Shown here: one piece after another, positions 42,116-51,284 of the stretch
Layout: each line of letters opens with the position of its first letter
How positions within the stretch are numbered: position 1 is the first letter of the stretch
Assembly: GCF_001421885.1 (NCBI RefSeq)
Contig: NZ_LMLH01000009.1
Coordinates: 7,918 to 71,917 of the forward strand
Length of the DNA stretch: 64,000 nt
From: Pseudomonas sp. Leaf48
GTDB lineage: Bacteria; Pseudomonadota; Gammaproteobacteria; Pseudomonadales; Pseudomonadaceae
Reading direction: 5' to 3'
Program-made: the position numbers and the translations under genes
Notes under the pieces: model-generated
The model's input: the letters and a program-made list of their open reading frames with translations, nothing else
The model's database searches: none
Told to the model about the DNA's origin: nothing

Positions 42116-42865
42116 GTGATTGAGCTTTTGATGTACCTGGTGTTTGGCGCAGCCCTCGGCACACTCGGCGGGTTGTTCGGAATTGGTGGCGGCTTGATTG
42201 CCATTCCGCTGCTGGGCGTTTTGTTCGGCCTGGATCAGCAAATTGCCCAAGGCACGGCGCTGGTGATGGTAGTACCGAATGTGATGCTGGCACTGTGGCG
42301 TTATCACCAGCGCAACAAAATCGAATTGCATCACGCCCTGCCACTGGCCTCGATGGGGTTCTGCTTCGCCTGGCTCGGCTCGATCTGGGCAGTAGGCATG
42401 GATGCGCAAACCATGCGTCTCGGCTTTGTCGCGTTCCTTGTCGCACTGTCGGCCTACAACCTGGCGCGGATGTTCTCTACTCGCTCGTCGGCTACTTCGC
42501 AGATGAACTACTCATGGCCATGGCTGGGCGTGTTGGGTGCGGCTTCCGGCACCATGGGCGGGCTTTTTGGCGTGGGTGGGGCAGTGGTCGCCACACCGGT
42601 ATTGACCAGTCTGTTTGGCACCAGCCAGGTGGTCGCGCAAGGGTTGTCCCTGGCGCTGGCCCTGCCGAGCACCGGTGTCACACTGGTGACCTACGCGGTG
42701 CATCATCAAGTGGATTGGCTGATCGGTGTGCCCTTGGCGGTTGGCGGTTTGATGAGCATCAGTTGGGGCGTGAAAATCGCCCACGCGCTGCCGGAACGAT
42801 TGCTGCGAGGACTGTTTTGCGGCTTCCTGGTGTTCTGCGCGGTAACGCTCGCCTTTAAGGTTTGA
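42116..42865 (+). CDS. TauE/SafE family sulfite/anion exporter-type permease
   Basis: This 249-residue protein has about eight transmembrane helices in two related halves, each starting with a Gly-rich repeat (GTLGGLFGIGGGLIAIPLL and GTMGGLFGVGGAVVATPVL), the TauE/SafE hallmark. Such permeases export sulfite, sulfonates or organic acids. A GTG start at 42116 is proposed because GGGGGAA lies just upstream; the ATG at 42131 and an upstream GTG at 42101 are alternatives. The 3' end overlaps a convergent LysR gene by 11 bp. Confidence 0.85.
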   Translation: MIELLMYLVFGAALGTLGGLFGIGGGLIAIPLLGVLFGLDQQIAQGTALVMVVPNVMLALWRYHQRNKIELHHALPLASMGFCFAWLGSIWAVGMDAQTMRLGFVAFLVALSAYNLARMFSTRSSATSQMNYSWPWLGVLGAASGTMGGLFGVGGAVVATPVLTSLFGTSQVVAQGLSLALALPSTGVTLVTYAVHHQVDWLIGVPLAVGGLMSISWGVKIAHALPERLLRGLFCGFLVFCAVTLAFKV

Positions 42866-43709
42866 AGCCGTCGGCGATGTGTTCGGCCAGGCATTCGGTG
42901 ATCGGCGAGGGATTATGCAGGTTGCGCACGAGCACGATGCTGGCTTCCGGCAGCAGTGGCAGCCCCTCTGCTTCACCGAGAATGCGCATGTCCGGAGTGA
43001 TCAGGCTCTCCAGTTGCGCAGTGATTGCCAGGCCTGCGCTGACCACCGCCATGATCGCCGACAGACTGTCGCTGTTGTACGCAACGCGATAATCGCGACC
43101 GATGGCGTCGAGGGCATTGCACGCCCAGAGACGACAGAAGCAATCACTGTTGAACATCGCCAGCGGCAACGGCGTTTGTTCGTGGGCGCTGTAGCATTGC
43201 GCTTCGGCCCAGACAAAACGCTCCTTGCGTAACAACTGGCCGATTTCGCTACCCGGCTCGCGGGTGACGATCGATAGATCCAGGTCCTGGCGCATCAGCA
43301 GTTGCTTGGATGATTCGCAGTGCACTTCGATCTGGATCAGCGGATAGGACTGGGCGAACCGTCGCAGAATCCCTGGCAGGAAACGCATCACGTAATCGTC
43401 CGGTGTACCGATGCGCACCGTTCCGATCATGTCTGGCTCGCGCAGGGTATTGAAAACCTCGCTGTGCAGCTTGAGGATTCTGCGGGCATAACCGAGTAGC
43501 ACCTGGCCTTCGGCGGTCAGGCGTACCTGGCGTCCGTCGCGCTGGAACAACTGACGCTGCAGCACGTCCTCTTCCAGCCGTTTCATCTGCATGCTCACGG
43601 CCGACTGGGTGCGATTGACCAATTCGCCAGCGCGGGTAAAGCCGCCCTGGTCGGCGATCGCAACAAAGGTGCGCAGCACTTCCGTATCGATACTCGGGTA
43701 GGCCGACAT
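42855..43709 (-). CDS. LysR family transcriptional regulator
   Basis: This 284-residue LysR protein has its helix-turn-helix at about 10-68 (FVAIADQGGFTRAGELVNRTQSAVSMQMKRLEE, quoted in part as NRTQSAVSMQMKRLEE). The VNRTQSAVSMQMKRLE pattern is typical of the IciA/ArgP-independent group that regulates small-molecule or DUF1127-adjacent genes. It is divergent from the first DUF1127 gene with 95 bp between starts and may regulate it. Effector unknown. Confidence 0.83.
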   Translation of the reverse strand: MSAYPSIDTEVLRTFVAIADQGGFTRAGELVNRTQSAVSMQMKRLEEDVLQRQLFQRDGRQVRLTAEGQVLLGYARRILKLHSEVFNTLREPDMIGTVRIGTPDDYVMRFLPGILRRFAQSYPLIQIEVHCESSKQLLMRQDLDLSIVTREPGSEIGQLLRKERFVWAEAQCYSAHEQTPLPLAMFNSDCFCRLWACNALDAIGRDYRVAYNSDSLSAIMAVVSAGLAITAQLESLITPDMRILGEAEGLPLLPEASIVLVRNLHNPSPITECLAEHIADGFKP

Positions 43710-43804
43710 ACATCAATCTCCGAGATGGTTGCCATCAGAAACATTTGTTGGATTGATCTTAGCCCCGGGGGGAGACTTGAGCCATCCAAACGGAGGGCAA
43801 CAAG

Positions 43805-44026
43805 ATGAAAGGTCAACATGGTTTTATCAATGCCGAAAAACATTCAATTCATGTCGTCTCCGACCTGCTGCACAAATTCAGCCGTTGGTATGAATTGCAT
43901 CGTGAACGCGAGTTACTGGCGGGTATGAGCGACGAAGCCTTGAAGGATATCGGCTTGAGTCGAGCAGACGTCGCACAGGAGGCCGAGCGGCACTTCTGGC
44001 AAGATCCCTTGAGCAATGGAAAATAA
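43805..44026 (+). CDS. DUF1127 small protein (first of two)
   Basis: This 73-residue protein carries the DUF1127 block RWYELHRERELLAGMSDEALKDIGLSRADV. Alphaproteobacterial DUF1127 proteins influence RNA turnover and phosphate or carbon metabolism through a short Arg-rich helix; roles in Pseudomonas are unknown. It starts after GGAGGGCAACAAG and is divergent from the LysR gene. A second DUF1127 gene follows 160 bp later. Confidence 0.82.
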   Translation: MKGQHGFINAEKHSIHVVSDLLHKFSRWYELHRERELLAGMSDEALKDIGLSRADVAQEAERHFWQDPLSNGK

Positions 44027-44186
44027 ATTGAAACCGCAGGAAATATTCGGTCACCGCCCCATGAATCATGGCAAGTGCCTGCAAACGTGGGGTGGGTGCC
44101 GAGCAGAAACAGACAGTCATAGAACCTGACTGGAGCTTCCCCGCCAACAGTACAAGACTGCCGCCTCAATCCTGAGGATGGTCGTC

Positions 44187-44426
44187 ATGGAAGACAAACA
44201 ATCTGCTGCAAAAGTCCTGTCCAAATCGTTGCGCAACGCCTCGGGCAACTGCGCTGTGCATTTTTCCCGAGCCTTGGTGCAAGTGGCACGCTGGCGGCAA
44301 CTGCATCGAGATCGTGCCGAGTTGTCGCGCCTGAGCGATGATCGTTTACGTGACATCGGCTTGAGCCGGGCGGATGTCAGACGCGAAGCGTGCCGGCCTT
44401 TCTGGGAAGATCCGCTGAAGCGGTGA
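44187..44426 (+). CDS. DUF1127 small protein (second of two)
   Basis: This 79-residue paralogue of the preceding gene shares the block RWRQLHRDRAELSRLSDDRLRDIGLSRADVRREA followed by FWEDPL. The N-terminal half (MEDKQSAAKVLSKSLRNASG) differs. ATG 44187 follows GAGGAT with good spacing; an ATG nine bases earlier has none. The two genes are probably an old tandem duplication. Confidence 0.8.
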   Translation: MEDKQSAAKVLSKSLRNASGNCAVHFSRALVQVARWRQLHRDRAELSRLSDDRLRDIGLSRADVRREACRPFWEDPLKR

Positions 44427-44495
44427 GGGCGGCGGTGGCGTTTTTTACGCAGAGGGCTAAGGTGGAGTGGCCTCGTCATCAACCAGAGCCATTGA

Positions 44496-45725
44496 ATGCC
44501 TGCACTTCTTTGCCTGTCCTTGAAAAAAGCCAGACGTCTGGCGCTGACTGCCCAGGCGTTTACCGCGCGTCGCCCGTGCGCATTGGTTACACCGGCACGC
44601 ATTAATCGATTGATCGAGCGCCTTGGCATTCTGCAGATCGATTCGGTCAATGCTTTGGTGCGCTCACATTATCTGCCGCTGTTTTCTCGTCTCGGCAATT
44701 ACTCATCCGATTTGCTCGACCAGGCTGCCTGGAGCTCGGGGCGCCGACGCACGTTGTTCGAGTACTGGGGTCATGAAGCTTCCTTGCTTCCGTTGTCCAT
44801 GTATCCGTTGCTGCGCTGGCGCATGCAGCGGGCGCGCCGTGGCGAAGATATCTATCAGCAATTGGCGCGTTTTGGCCGGGAGCAGCAAGGCACGATTCAC
44901 CGGGTCCTGGCTGCGGTTGAGGAGCAGGGCGCGCTGGCTGCTGGAAGCCTGTCAACCCGTCAGGAGCGGGCGGGGCCGTGGTGGGACTGGAGCGCGGAGA
45001 AGCATGCGCTGGAGTGGTTGTTTGCCGCCGGTGAAGTGACTGTGGCGGGGCGGCGTGGATTCGAACGGCTTTATGACCTGCCGGAGCGGGTGATTCCCTC
45101 GGCGATCCTCGCCCAGCCGCTGCTCACGGAAGCCGACGCTCAGCGTGGCCTGTTGCTGCATGCGGCAACCGCCTTGGGTATAGGTACGGAAAAGGATCTG
45201 CGAGATTACTTCCGTCTGAACCCGGGTGATGCTCGTGCGCGCCTGGCGGAACTGGTTGAGGCGGGGGCGTTATTGAGATGTGAAGTCCAGGGCTGGCGGC
45301 AGCCGGCATTTTGTCTGCCCGATGCGAAGTCGCCACGCAAGGTCGAAGCCAGCGCCTTGCTTTCACCTTTTGATTCGCTGATCTGGGAGCGCAGCCGCAC
45401 CGAGCGCCTGTTCGATTTTCGTTATCGACTGGAGATCTACACGCCACAGGACAAGCGGGTCTACGGCTATTACGTGTTGCCGTTTTTGCACAACGAACGG
45501 ATCGCCGCCCGGGTTGATCTGCGCGCCGAGCGGGCGGCGGGTCGGTTGGTGGTGCACGCGGTGCACGAGGAAGTGCCGGGGCTGGATGGGGAGGGGATGC
45601 GGGCGCTGGCGCTCAATTTGCGGCAGCTGGCGGACTGGCTAGGGCTGGCGCAGGTTCAGCTCAATTGTCAGCGCGAAAGTGCAGGGCGGTTGCGGGTGGC
45701 ATTGGTACGGATTGAAGGTGATTGA
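44496..45725 (+). CDS. YcaQ/AlkX-family winged-helix DNA glycosylase-like protein
   Basis: This 409-residue protein of the HTH_42 (YcaQ/AlkZ) family unhooks interstrand crosslinks and removes bulky alkylated bases in characterised members. The N-terminal LTPARINRLIERLGILQIDSVN contains a QxD motif (LQID) at the position of the catalytic QxQ/QxD residues. Other family blocks are LFEYWGHEASLLP and LLSPFDSLIWERSRTERLFDF. No signal peptide. It lies 69 bp after the second DUF1127 gene with a weak ribosome site, so its start is less certain. Confidence 0.82.
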   Translation: MPALLCLSLKKARRLALTAQAFTARRPCALVTPARINRLIERLGILQIDSVNALVRSHYLPLFSRLGNYSSDLLDQAAWSSGRRRTLFEYWGHEASLLPLSMYPLLRWRMQRARRGEDIYQQLARFGREQQGTIHRVLAAVEEQGALAAGSLSTRQERAGPWWDWSAEKHALEWLFAAGEVTVAGRRGFERLYDLPERVIPSAILAQPLLTEADAQRGLLLHAATALGIGTEKDLRDYFRLNPGDARARLAELVEAGALLRCEVQGWRQPAFCLPDAKSPRKVEASALLSPFDSLIWERSRTERLFDFRYRLEIYTPQDKRVYGYYVLPFLHNERIAARVDLRAERAAGRLVVHAVHEEVPGLDGEGMRALALNLRQLADWLGLAQVQLNCQRESAGRLRVALVRIEGD

Positions 45726-45733
45726 ACTGGCCG

Positions 45734-45807
45734 CATCGCGAGCAGACTCCCACATTGGATTTGTGAACGACACAGAACCAGTGTGGGAGCGAGCCTGCTC
45801 GCGATGG
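45734..45807. repeat. REP doublet with a shortened left copy
   Basis: The right copy GTGGGAGCGAGCCTGCTCGCGATG is complete. The left, inverted copy CATCGCGAGCAGACTCCCAC has lost about five bases from its centre. It lies between convergent genes. Confidence 0.8.
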
Positions 45808-45818
45808 GGGGACGCGAT

Positions 45819-47165
45819 TTACCGCCGAACCTGCTTGAGGGTTTCGGCAATCAAAAACGCCAACTCCAAGGACTGATCGGCATTCATCCGCGGGTCGCAA
45901 TGGGTGTGGTAACGATCCGACAAACCGTCTTCGGTAATCGGTCGGGCACCGCCGATGCACTCGGTGACGTTCTGCCCGGTCATCTCGATATGAATACCGC
46001 CGGCATAGCTGCCTTCGGCTTGGTGAACCTGGAAGAACTGCTTCACCTCGCCAAGGATCTGCGCGAAGTCGCGGGTCTTGTAACCGCTGCTGGCCTTGAT
46101 GGTGTTGCCATGCATCGGGTCGCTGCTCCAGAGCACCTGCTTGCCTTCACGCTGCACTGCGCGGATCAGTTGTGGCAAATGGTCGCCGACCTTGTTCGCG
46201 CCCATCCGCGCAATCAGGTTGAGACGACCGGGGTCGTTGTCCGGATTAAGGACGTCGATCAGCCGGATCAAGTCTTCAGGGTTCATGCTTGGGCCGACCT
46301 TGACCCCAATCGGATTGTTCACCCCGCGCAGGAATTCAACGTGTGCGCCGTCGAGCTGGCGGGTGCGGTCGCCTATCCACAGCATGTGCGCCGAGCAGTC
46401 GTAATAATCATTGGTCAGGCTGTCGCGGCGCACGAACGCTTCTTCGTAATTCAACAGCAGCGCTTCGTGGGCGGTAAAGAAGCTGGTTTCGCGCAGTTGT
46501 GGCGAAGTGTCCATGCCGCAAGCGCGCATGAAGGCCAGGGTTTCATCGATGCGATCGGCCAGGTGGCTGTATTTTTCCGCCAGCGCCGAGTTGGCGATGA
46601 AGTCCAGATTCCACTTGTGGACCTGATGCAAATCGGCAAACCCGCCCTGGGCGAACGCGCGCAACAGGTTCAGGGTCGCGGTGGACTGGTGATAAGACTG
46701 CAGCAGGCGCTCCGGGTCCGGCACGCGGCTTTTTTCATCGAAACCGATGCCGTTGACGATGTCACCCCGATAGGCAGGCAGCGTCACGCCGTCGATGGTC
46801 TCGTCATTGGCCGAGCGGGGCTTGGCGAATTGCCCGGCCATGCGCCCGACCTTGACCACCGGGCAGCCGGCAGCGAATGTCATGACGATCGCCATCTGCA
46901 GCAGCACCTTGAAGGTGTCGCGGATTTTCGCGGCGGAGAACTCTGCAAAGCTTTCGGCGCAGTCGCCGCCCTGCAGCAGAAACGCGCGACCCTGGGTCAC
47001 TTCGGCAAACTGACGGCGCAGCTCCCGGGCTTCGCCGGCAAACACCAGTGGCGGGTAGCTGGCCAGGGTCTGCTCGACGTGCAGCAAGTGCGCGGCGTCG
47101 GGGTATCGGGGTTGTTGCTGGATCGGCAGGGCGCGCCAGCTGTCAGGACTCCAGGGTTGGCTCAT
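45819..47165 (-). CDS. class II DAHP synthase
   Basis: This 448-residue plant/actinobacterial-type 3-deoxy-7-phosphoheptulonate synthase (AroA-II) condenses PEP and erythrose-4-phosphate. It is unrelated in sequence to the class I enzyme at 31 kb. Family blocks are [14 protein letters not shown] (metal Cys), [32 protein letters not shown] and [15 protein letters not shown] residues ([17 protein letters not shown], metal His). ATG 47165 gives the usual [14 protein letters not shown] start. P. aeruginosa also has class II enzymes, so this is normal for the genus. Confidence 0.94.
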   Translation of the reverse strand: MSQPWSPDSWRALPIQQQPRYPDAAHLLHVEQTLASYPPLVFAGEARELRRQFAEVTQGRAFLLQGGDCAESFAEFSAAKIRDTFKVLLQMAIVMTFAAGCPVVKVGRMAGQFAKPRSANDETIDGVTLPAYRGDIVNGIGFDEKSRVPDPERLLQSYHQSTATLNLLRAFAQGGFADLHQVHKWNLDFIANSALAEKYSHLADRIDETLAFMRACGMDTSPQLRETSFFTAHEALLLNYEEAFVRRDSLTNDYYDCSAHMLWIGDRTRQLDGAHVEFLRGVNNPIGVKVGPSMNPEDLIRLIDVLNPDNDPGRLNLIARMGANKVGDHLPQLIRAVQREGKQVLWSSDPMHGNTIKASSGYKTRDFAQILGEVKQFFQVHQAEGSYAGGIHIEMTGQNVTECIGGARPITEDGLSDRYHTHCDPRMNADQSLELAFLIAETLKQVRR

Positions 47166-47315
47166 CACGGTCTCTAATGTTTTACGCTCGGACGACCATG
47201 TTATCAGCAATTAGTGCGTGACCTGTTCCCGTCGCTTGGCCGACAATCGCGCCTTTGCCGTGCCCTGCGCGCGGTGTTATCGCGTCGCCGCCCCGGGTGA
47301 CGATCAGGAGACAAG

Positions 47316-48071
47316 ATGACTGAGGAGCGCGTCGAGCATCTGCTCGCCGAGGTACAGGACGAGTTTGGCGTGATTCGCGTACTGGAAGTGGCCGACTACC
47401 GTTTTCTCGAATTCGGTGATGCCATCGAGCAAAGCTGTGTGTTCACCGCCGATCCGAGCTGGCTGGAGTACGACTATACCCGGGCGATGCTGATCGGTGC
47501 GTTGTGTCACGAGCAGCCGGAAAGCGCGCTGTTCCTCGGTCTCGGAGCCGGCACGCTGACCCAGGCGTGCCTGAAGTTCCTGCCGCTGGAAGACGTCGAA
47601 GCCATAGAACTTCGTCCCGACGTACCGCGCCTGGCCATCGAATATCTGGGCCTGGATGACGATCCGCGGCTGTATATCCGTGTTGGCGATGCGCTGGAAT
47701 TGCTCGATAGCGCCGAGCCGGCTGATCTGATTTTCGTCGACCTGTATACCGATGTCGGTCCGGGGGTCGGGCATTTGGCCTGGAGTTTTCTGGAAAACTG
47801 TCAAAAACGCCTGAATCCGGGTGGCTGGCTGGTGATCAATCAATGGGCCACCGATGATGGCAAGCCATTGGGTGCAGCCTTGTTGCGCGGTTTGTATCAC
47901 CGTCATTACTGGGAATTGCCGGTGAAGGAGGGCAACGTGATTCTGATCGTGCCTTCGGAACTGGATCAGCAACTTGACCTGGAAGGGTTGATCGCCCGGG
48001 CTGAAGGCCTGGCGCCACGGTTGGGTTATTCGTTGCAGTCGTTGATCAAGGCGATTCGGCCGGCGACATAA
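47316..48071 (+). CDS. spermidine synthase-like (SpeE family) protein
   Basis: This 251-residue protein has a Rossmann methyltransferase-like core with LFLGLGAGTLTQACLKFLP as the nucleoside-binding loop, VEAIELRPDVPRLA and DLIFVDLYTDVGPGVGHLAWSF. It follows the pattern of SpeE-related proteins without the polyamine domain. True spermidine synthases carry a GGGDG loop; here it is GLGAG, so the substrate may differ. It is divergent from the class II DAHP synthase gene. Confidence 0.75.
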   Translation: MTEERVEHLLAEVQDEFGVIRVLEVADYRFLEFGDAIEQSCVFTADPSWLEYDYTRAMLIGALCHEQPESALFLGLGAGTLTQACLKFLPLEDVEAIELRPDVPRLAIEYLGLDDDPRLYIRVGDALELLDSAEPADLIFVDLYTDVGPGVGHLAWSFLENCQKRLNPGGWLVINQWATDDGKPLGAALLRGLYHRHYWELPVKEGNVILIVPSELDQQLDLEGLIARAEGLAPRLGYSLQSLIKAIRPAT

Positions 48072-48087
48072 TTGGTTGATTGTGATG

Positions 48088-48172
48088 GCCCCTTCGCGAG
48101 CAGGCCCGCTCCCACATTTGATCTGAATCGATCACCAATCCAATCTGGGAGCGGGCTTGCTCGCGAAGGGGG
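48088..48172. repeat. REP doublet
   Basis: CCCCTTCGCGAGCAGGCCCGCTCCCA and, inverted, TGGGAGCGGGCTTGCTCGCGAAGGGG surround a 30-base loop. It separates two convergent genes. Confidence 0.88.
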
Positions 48173-48191
48173 CCTAAAAACCAATACAAGG

Positions 48192-48983
48192 CTAAAGCCC
48201 CTTGAAAACTCCGGGCCGCCGCTCAACCATGGAGCGCACGCCCTCGGCGGCATCCTCGCTGGCCAGTAACTTCTTCACCAACGGTGGTAACCCTTGTGCT
48301 GCGGCGGTTTCCCCCTCATAGCGGGCCTGTCGGGCCGACATTAAGGTTGCCTGCACACCCAGCGGCGCCTGGCGGGCGATGCGCTCGGCCAGCTCCATCG
48401 CCCGTGGCAGCAAATCTTCGCTGGCCATGACCTCCTGCACCAGTCCCAAGCGCAATGCGTCATGGGCATCGAACTCATCTCCGGTCAGCAGCCAGCGCAT
48501 GGCGTTGCCCCAACCGGCGACCTGATGCAGGCGCAAGGTTGCACCACCGAACGGGAAGAGCCCGCGCTGCACCTCCATTTGCGCAAATCGGGTATTGCTG
48601 GCGCACAGGTTGATGTCGGCTGCCAGCATCAACTCGATGCCGATGGTCAGGCAGTAACCCTGCGCGGCGACAATTACCGGTTTACTGACTCGAGGACCGG
48701 TAGAAATACCCCAGGGGTCGGCGCCACCGGGTGGCGGCAGCCAGCCATTGGCCAATGTCGCGCTGGCGTTGACCAGATCGAGCCCGGCGGTAAAGTGTTC
48801 GCCGTGGCCGAAAATCACCGCCACCCGTGCTTCGCTGTCGGCTTCGAATTCGCCGTAGGCCAGACTCAGTTCGTTGAGCAGATCGAGATCGAAGGCATTG
48901 CGCTTGGCCACCCGATCCAGACCGATCATCAGAATATGACCCTGCCTTTGGCGGCTGACTCGGCTGGAAGAAGGCTGATTCAT
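48192..48983 (-). CDS. crotonase/enoyl-CoA hydratase family protein
   Basis: This 263-residue crotonase-fold protein has GLDRVAKRNAFDLDLL at the N-terminus and the oxyanion-hole segments GEHFTAGLDL and GIELMLAADINLCA. The Glu pair of true enoyl-CoA hydratases is not clearly kept (LFPFGGATLRLHQVAGWGNAMRWLLTGDEFDA), so hydratase activity is not certain. ATG 48983 is used; RBS is GGAACTG-like. It is upstream of, and divergent from, deaD. Confidence 0.82.
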   Translation of the reverse strand: MNQPSSSRVSRQRQGHILMIGLDRVAKRNAFDLDLLNELSLAYGEFEADSEARVAVIFGHGEHFTAGLDLVNASATLANGWLPPPGGADPWGISTGPRVSKPVIVAAQGYCLTIGIELMLAADINLCASNTRFAQMEVQRGLFPFGGATLRLHQVAGWGNAMRWLLTGDEFDAHDALRLGLVQEVMASEDLLPRAMELAERIARQAPLGVQATLMSARQARYEGETAAAQGLPPLVKKLLASEDAAEGVRSMVERRPGVFKGL

Positions 48984-49404
48984 GGAGCAGTTCCTCGGGT
49001 GGGGAAAGGGCTGTCAGACAGGCGGTCTGCACTGCAAGGGTGAACCGTTTTAGCTTCTTCAGCCGCAGGGCCGGGCCTTTGAAAAGTAGACGCTCGATCG
49101 ATTATCCGCAAAGCCTGTGACGCAAAGGTTTATCCAGCGCATTTACGATAAAAAAAGCTCCCTTTTTGGGCGAATTCCGGTATAGTGCGCGCCGGCCTTT
49201 AGCCGGGCCGCGTTTAGGTGGCGCAATTCCCCGAAGTCAGATTCGGTTGCAAGTTCGCCCAGCGAACACTTCCTAAACGATTCTTTCATTCATTCGTTTT
49301 CGCAAATCCCCGCCGACAAAGCTGCCAGGGCGACTCTTGAGTCTCAACACGGCACGCGCAGCTTTGGAGCATGGGTCTTTGCGGATGCACTTAGAGGCAG
49401 ACCC
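48984..49404. other. 421-bp region with the deaD promoter and long leader
   Basis: No gene is seen. A -10-like TATAGT lies at 49181-49186 with AT/T-rich sequence upstream but no clear -35. Initiation near 49193 would give a leader of about 210 nt. The leader contains GCGCCGGCCTTTAGCCGGGC-type hairpins at its 5' end, GACTC-TT-GAGTC (about 49332-49343), and the start-codon hairpin at 49370-49407. Long structured leaders are known for cold-shock RNA helicase genes. Confidence 0.5.
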
Positions 49405-49407
49405 ATG
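49370..49407 (+). promoter_or_regulatory. hairpin pairing the deaD start codon
   Basis: CATGGGTCT (49370-49378) is the exact inverse of AGACCCATG (49399-49407), and the last three bases are the deaD ATG. The 20-base loop contains the Shine-Dalgarno AGAGG (49393-49397). The start codon would be paired and the ribosome site confined in a loop, a layout that suggests translational control. Confidence 0.6.
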
Positions 49408-51078
49408 ACCCAGGAATCCGGCGGATTCGCCGCTTTTAATCTTAATCCGAATATTCTTGCAGCCGTCACCGCGACTGGCTACGAAGAGCCATCGGCTATT
49501 CAGCAGCAATCGATCCCGATCATCATGGCCGGACACGACATGATTGGTCAGGCGCAAACCGGTACGGGTAAAACCGCAGCGTTCGCCCTGCCGATCCTGC
49601 ATCGCATCGATCCTGCAAAGCGCGAACCGCAAGCCCTGATCCTGGCGCCAACTCGTGAGTTGGCGCTGCAAGTAGCAACCGCTTTTGAAACTTACGCCAA
49701 GCAAATGCCCGGCGTTACCGTTGTGGCCGTTTACGGCGGCGCGCCTATGGGCCCGCAACTGAAAGCAATCCGTAATGGCGCACAGATCGTTGTCGCTACT
49801 CCGGGCCGTCTGTGCGACCACCTGCGTCGTGACGAAAAAGTCCTGGCGACCGTGAACCACCTGGTTCTCGACGAAGCCGACGAAATGCTCAAACTGGGTT
49901 TCATGGACGACCTCGAAGTCATCTTCAAGGCCCTGCCTGCAACCCGTCAGACCGTATTGTTCTCGGCTACCCTGCCGCAGTCGATCCGTGCCATTGCCGA
50001 GCGCCATCTGCGCGATCCGCAACACGTGAAGATCCAGACCAAGACCCAGACCGTTACCGCGATCGAGCAGGCTCACCTGCTGGTTCACGCTGACCAGAAG
50101 ACTTCTGCCGTTCTCAGCTTGCTGGAAGTGGAAGACTTCGACGCCCTGATCATGTTCGTGCGCACCAAGCAAGCGACCCTGGACCTGGCCAGTGCCCTGG
50201 AAGCCAAAGGCTACAAAGCCGCTGCGCTGAACGGTGACATCGCCCAGAACCAGCGTGAGCGCGTGATCGACTCCCTCAAGGATGGCCGTCTGGACATCGT
50301 TGTGGCGACCGACGTTGCTGCTCGTGGCCTGGACGTTCCGCGCATCACTCACGTGTTCAACGTTGACATGCCGTACGATCCGGAATCCTACGTTCACCGT
50401 ATCGGCCGTACCGGCCGTGCCGGTCGCGAAGGTCGTGCGCTGCTGCTGGTGACTCCGCGTGAGCGCCGCATGCTGCAAGTGATCGAGCGTGTAACCGGTC
50501 AAAAGGTTGCTGAAGTTCGCCTGCCGGACGCTCAAGCCGTTCTGGATGCGCGCATCAAGAAGCTGACCAACAGCCTGTCGCCGCTGGTGGCTGAAGCCGA
50601 ATCGACTCACGGTGATCTGCTCGATCGCCTGACCGCCGACATCGGTTGCAGCCCGCGTGCCCTGGCCGCAGCCCTGCTGCGCAAGGCTACCAACGGTCAA
50701 GCGCTGAACCTGGCCGCTATCGAGAAAGAGCGTCCACTGGTGCCGAACAATGCACCGCGTGGCGATCGTCCAGAGCGTTCCGGTGATCGTCCTGAGCGTG
50801 GTGACCGCGAGCGTCGTGCTCCGATGCCACTGGGCGAAGGCCGTGCCCGTTGCCGTACCGCGCTGGGTGCGCGTGATGGTATCGCTGCCAAGAACCTGCT
50901 GGGCGCCATCCTCAACGAAGGTGGTCTGGCGCGTGAAGCGATCGGTCGCATCCAGGTGCGTGACAGCTTCAGCCTCGTCGAGTTGCCGGAAGATGGTCTT
51001 GAGAAGTTGCTGACCAAGCTCAAGGACACTCGCGTTGCCGGTAAGCAGTTGAAGCTGCGTCGCTACCGCGAAGATTGA
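49405..51078 (+). CDS. deaD: DEAD-box ATP-dependent RNA helicase DeaD/CsdA
   Basis: This 557-residue RNA helicase helps ribosome assembly and RNA decay, especially in the cold. Motifs in order: Q-motif IQQQSIPIIMAG, I AQTGTGKT, Ia APTRELALQ, II LDEADEML (DEAD), III FSATLPQ, V ATDVAARGLD, VI HRIGRTGRAGR. A charged Arg-rich linker follows (about 450-475, RGDRPERSGDRPERGDRERR), then a DbpA-type RNA-binding domain (about 480-555). Codon use is that of a highly expressed gene. A strong terminator ends it. Confidence 0.95.
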   Translation: MTQESGGFAAFNLNPNILAAVTATGYEEPSAIQQQSIPIIMAGHDMIGQAQTGTGKTAAFALPILHRIDPAKREPQALILAPTRELALQVATAFETYAKQMPGVTVVAVYGGAPMGPQLKAIRNGAQIVVATPGRLCDHLRRDEKVLATVNHLVLDEADEMLKLGFMDDLEVIFKALPATRQTVLFSATLPQSIRAIAERHLRDPQHVKIQTKTQTVTAIEQAHLLVHADQKTSAVLSLLEVEDFDALIMFVRTKQATLDLASALEAKGYKAAALNGDIAQNQRERVIDSLKDGRLDIVVATDVAARGLDVPRITHVFNVDMPYDPESYVHRIGRTGRAGREGRALLLVTPRERRMLQVIERVTGQKVAEVRLPDAQAVLDARIKKLTNSLSPLVAEAESTHGDLLDRLTADIGCSPRALAAALLRKATNGQALNLAAIEKERPLVPNNAPRGDRPERSGDRPERGDRERRAPMPLGEGRARCRTALGARDGIAAKNLLGAILNEGGLAREAIGRIQVRDSFSLVELPEDGLEKLLTKLKDTRVAGKQLKLRRYRED

Positions 51079-51110
51079 TCCGCTCTCGGGCTGATTGATC
51101 GAACATAAAA

Positions 51111-51138
51111 AATCCCCGACTGGTTCGGGGATTTTTTT
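51111..51138 (+). terminator. intrinsic terminator of deaD
   Basis: AATCCCCGA (51111-51119) pairs with TCGGGGATT (51125-51133), followed by Ts to 51139. It lies 33 bp beyond the deaD stop. Confidence 0.92.
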
Positions 51139-51177
51139 TGCCTGCAGTTCAAAGCCCGGCTGAAGTGTGGCGGTGGC

Positions 51178-51264
51178 CCCTTCGCGAGCAAGCCCGCCCC
51201 CACAGACGACCGCGTGACTTTGGAAAGAGTGCGATCAAATGTGGGAGCGGGCTTGCTCGCGAAG
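51178..51264. repeat. REP doublet
   Basis: CCCCTTCGCGAGCAAGCCCG and, inverted, GGGAGCGGGCTTGCTCGCGAAGG flank about 40 bases. It lies between the convergent deaD and LigB-like genes. Confidence 0.85.
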
Positions 51265-51284
51265 GTCGCGACGCGGTCTTGCTG

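Noticed and set aside
45783..47177. 464-codon plus-strand frame over the class II DAHP synthase gene
   Set aside because: Antisense shadow; the minus strand has a complete class II DAHP synthase with all motifs.
49371..49394. Seven-codon upstream reading frame in the deaD leader
   Set aside because: Its GGAG is only one base from the ATG, too close for efficient initiation; the overlap with the hairpin is better explained by start-codon pairing.
49273..50700. 475-codon frame antisense to deaD
   Set aside because: No homology; composition follows the DEAD-box gene's codon bias in reverse.
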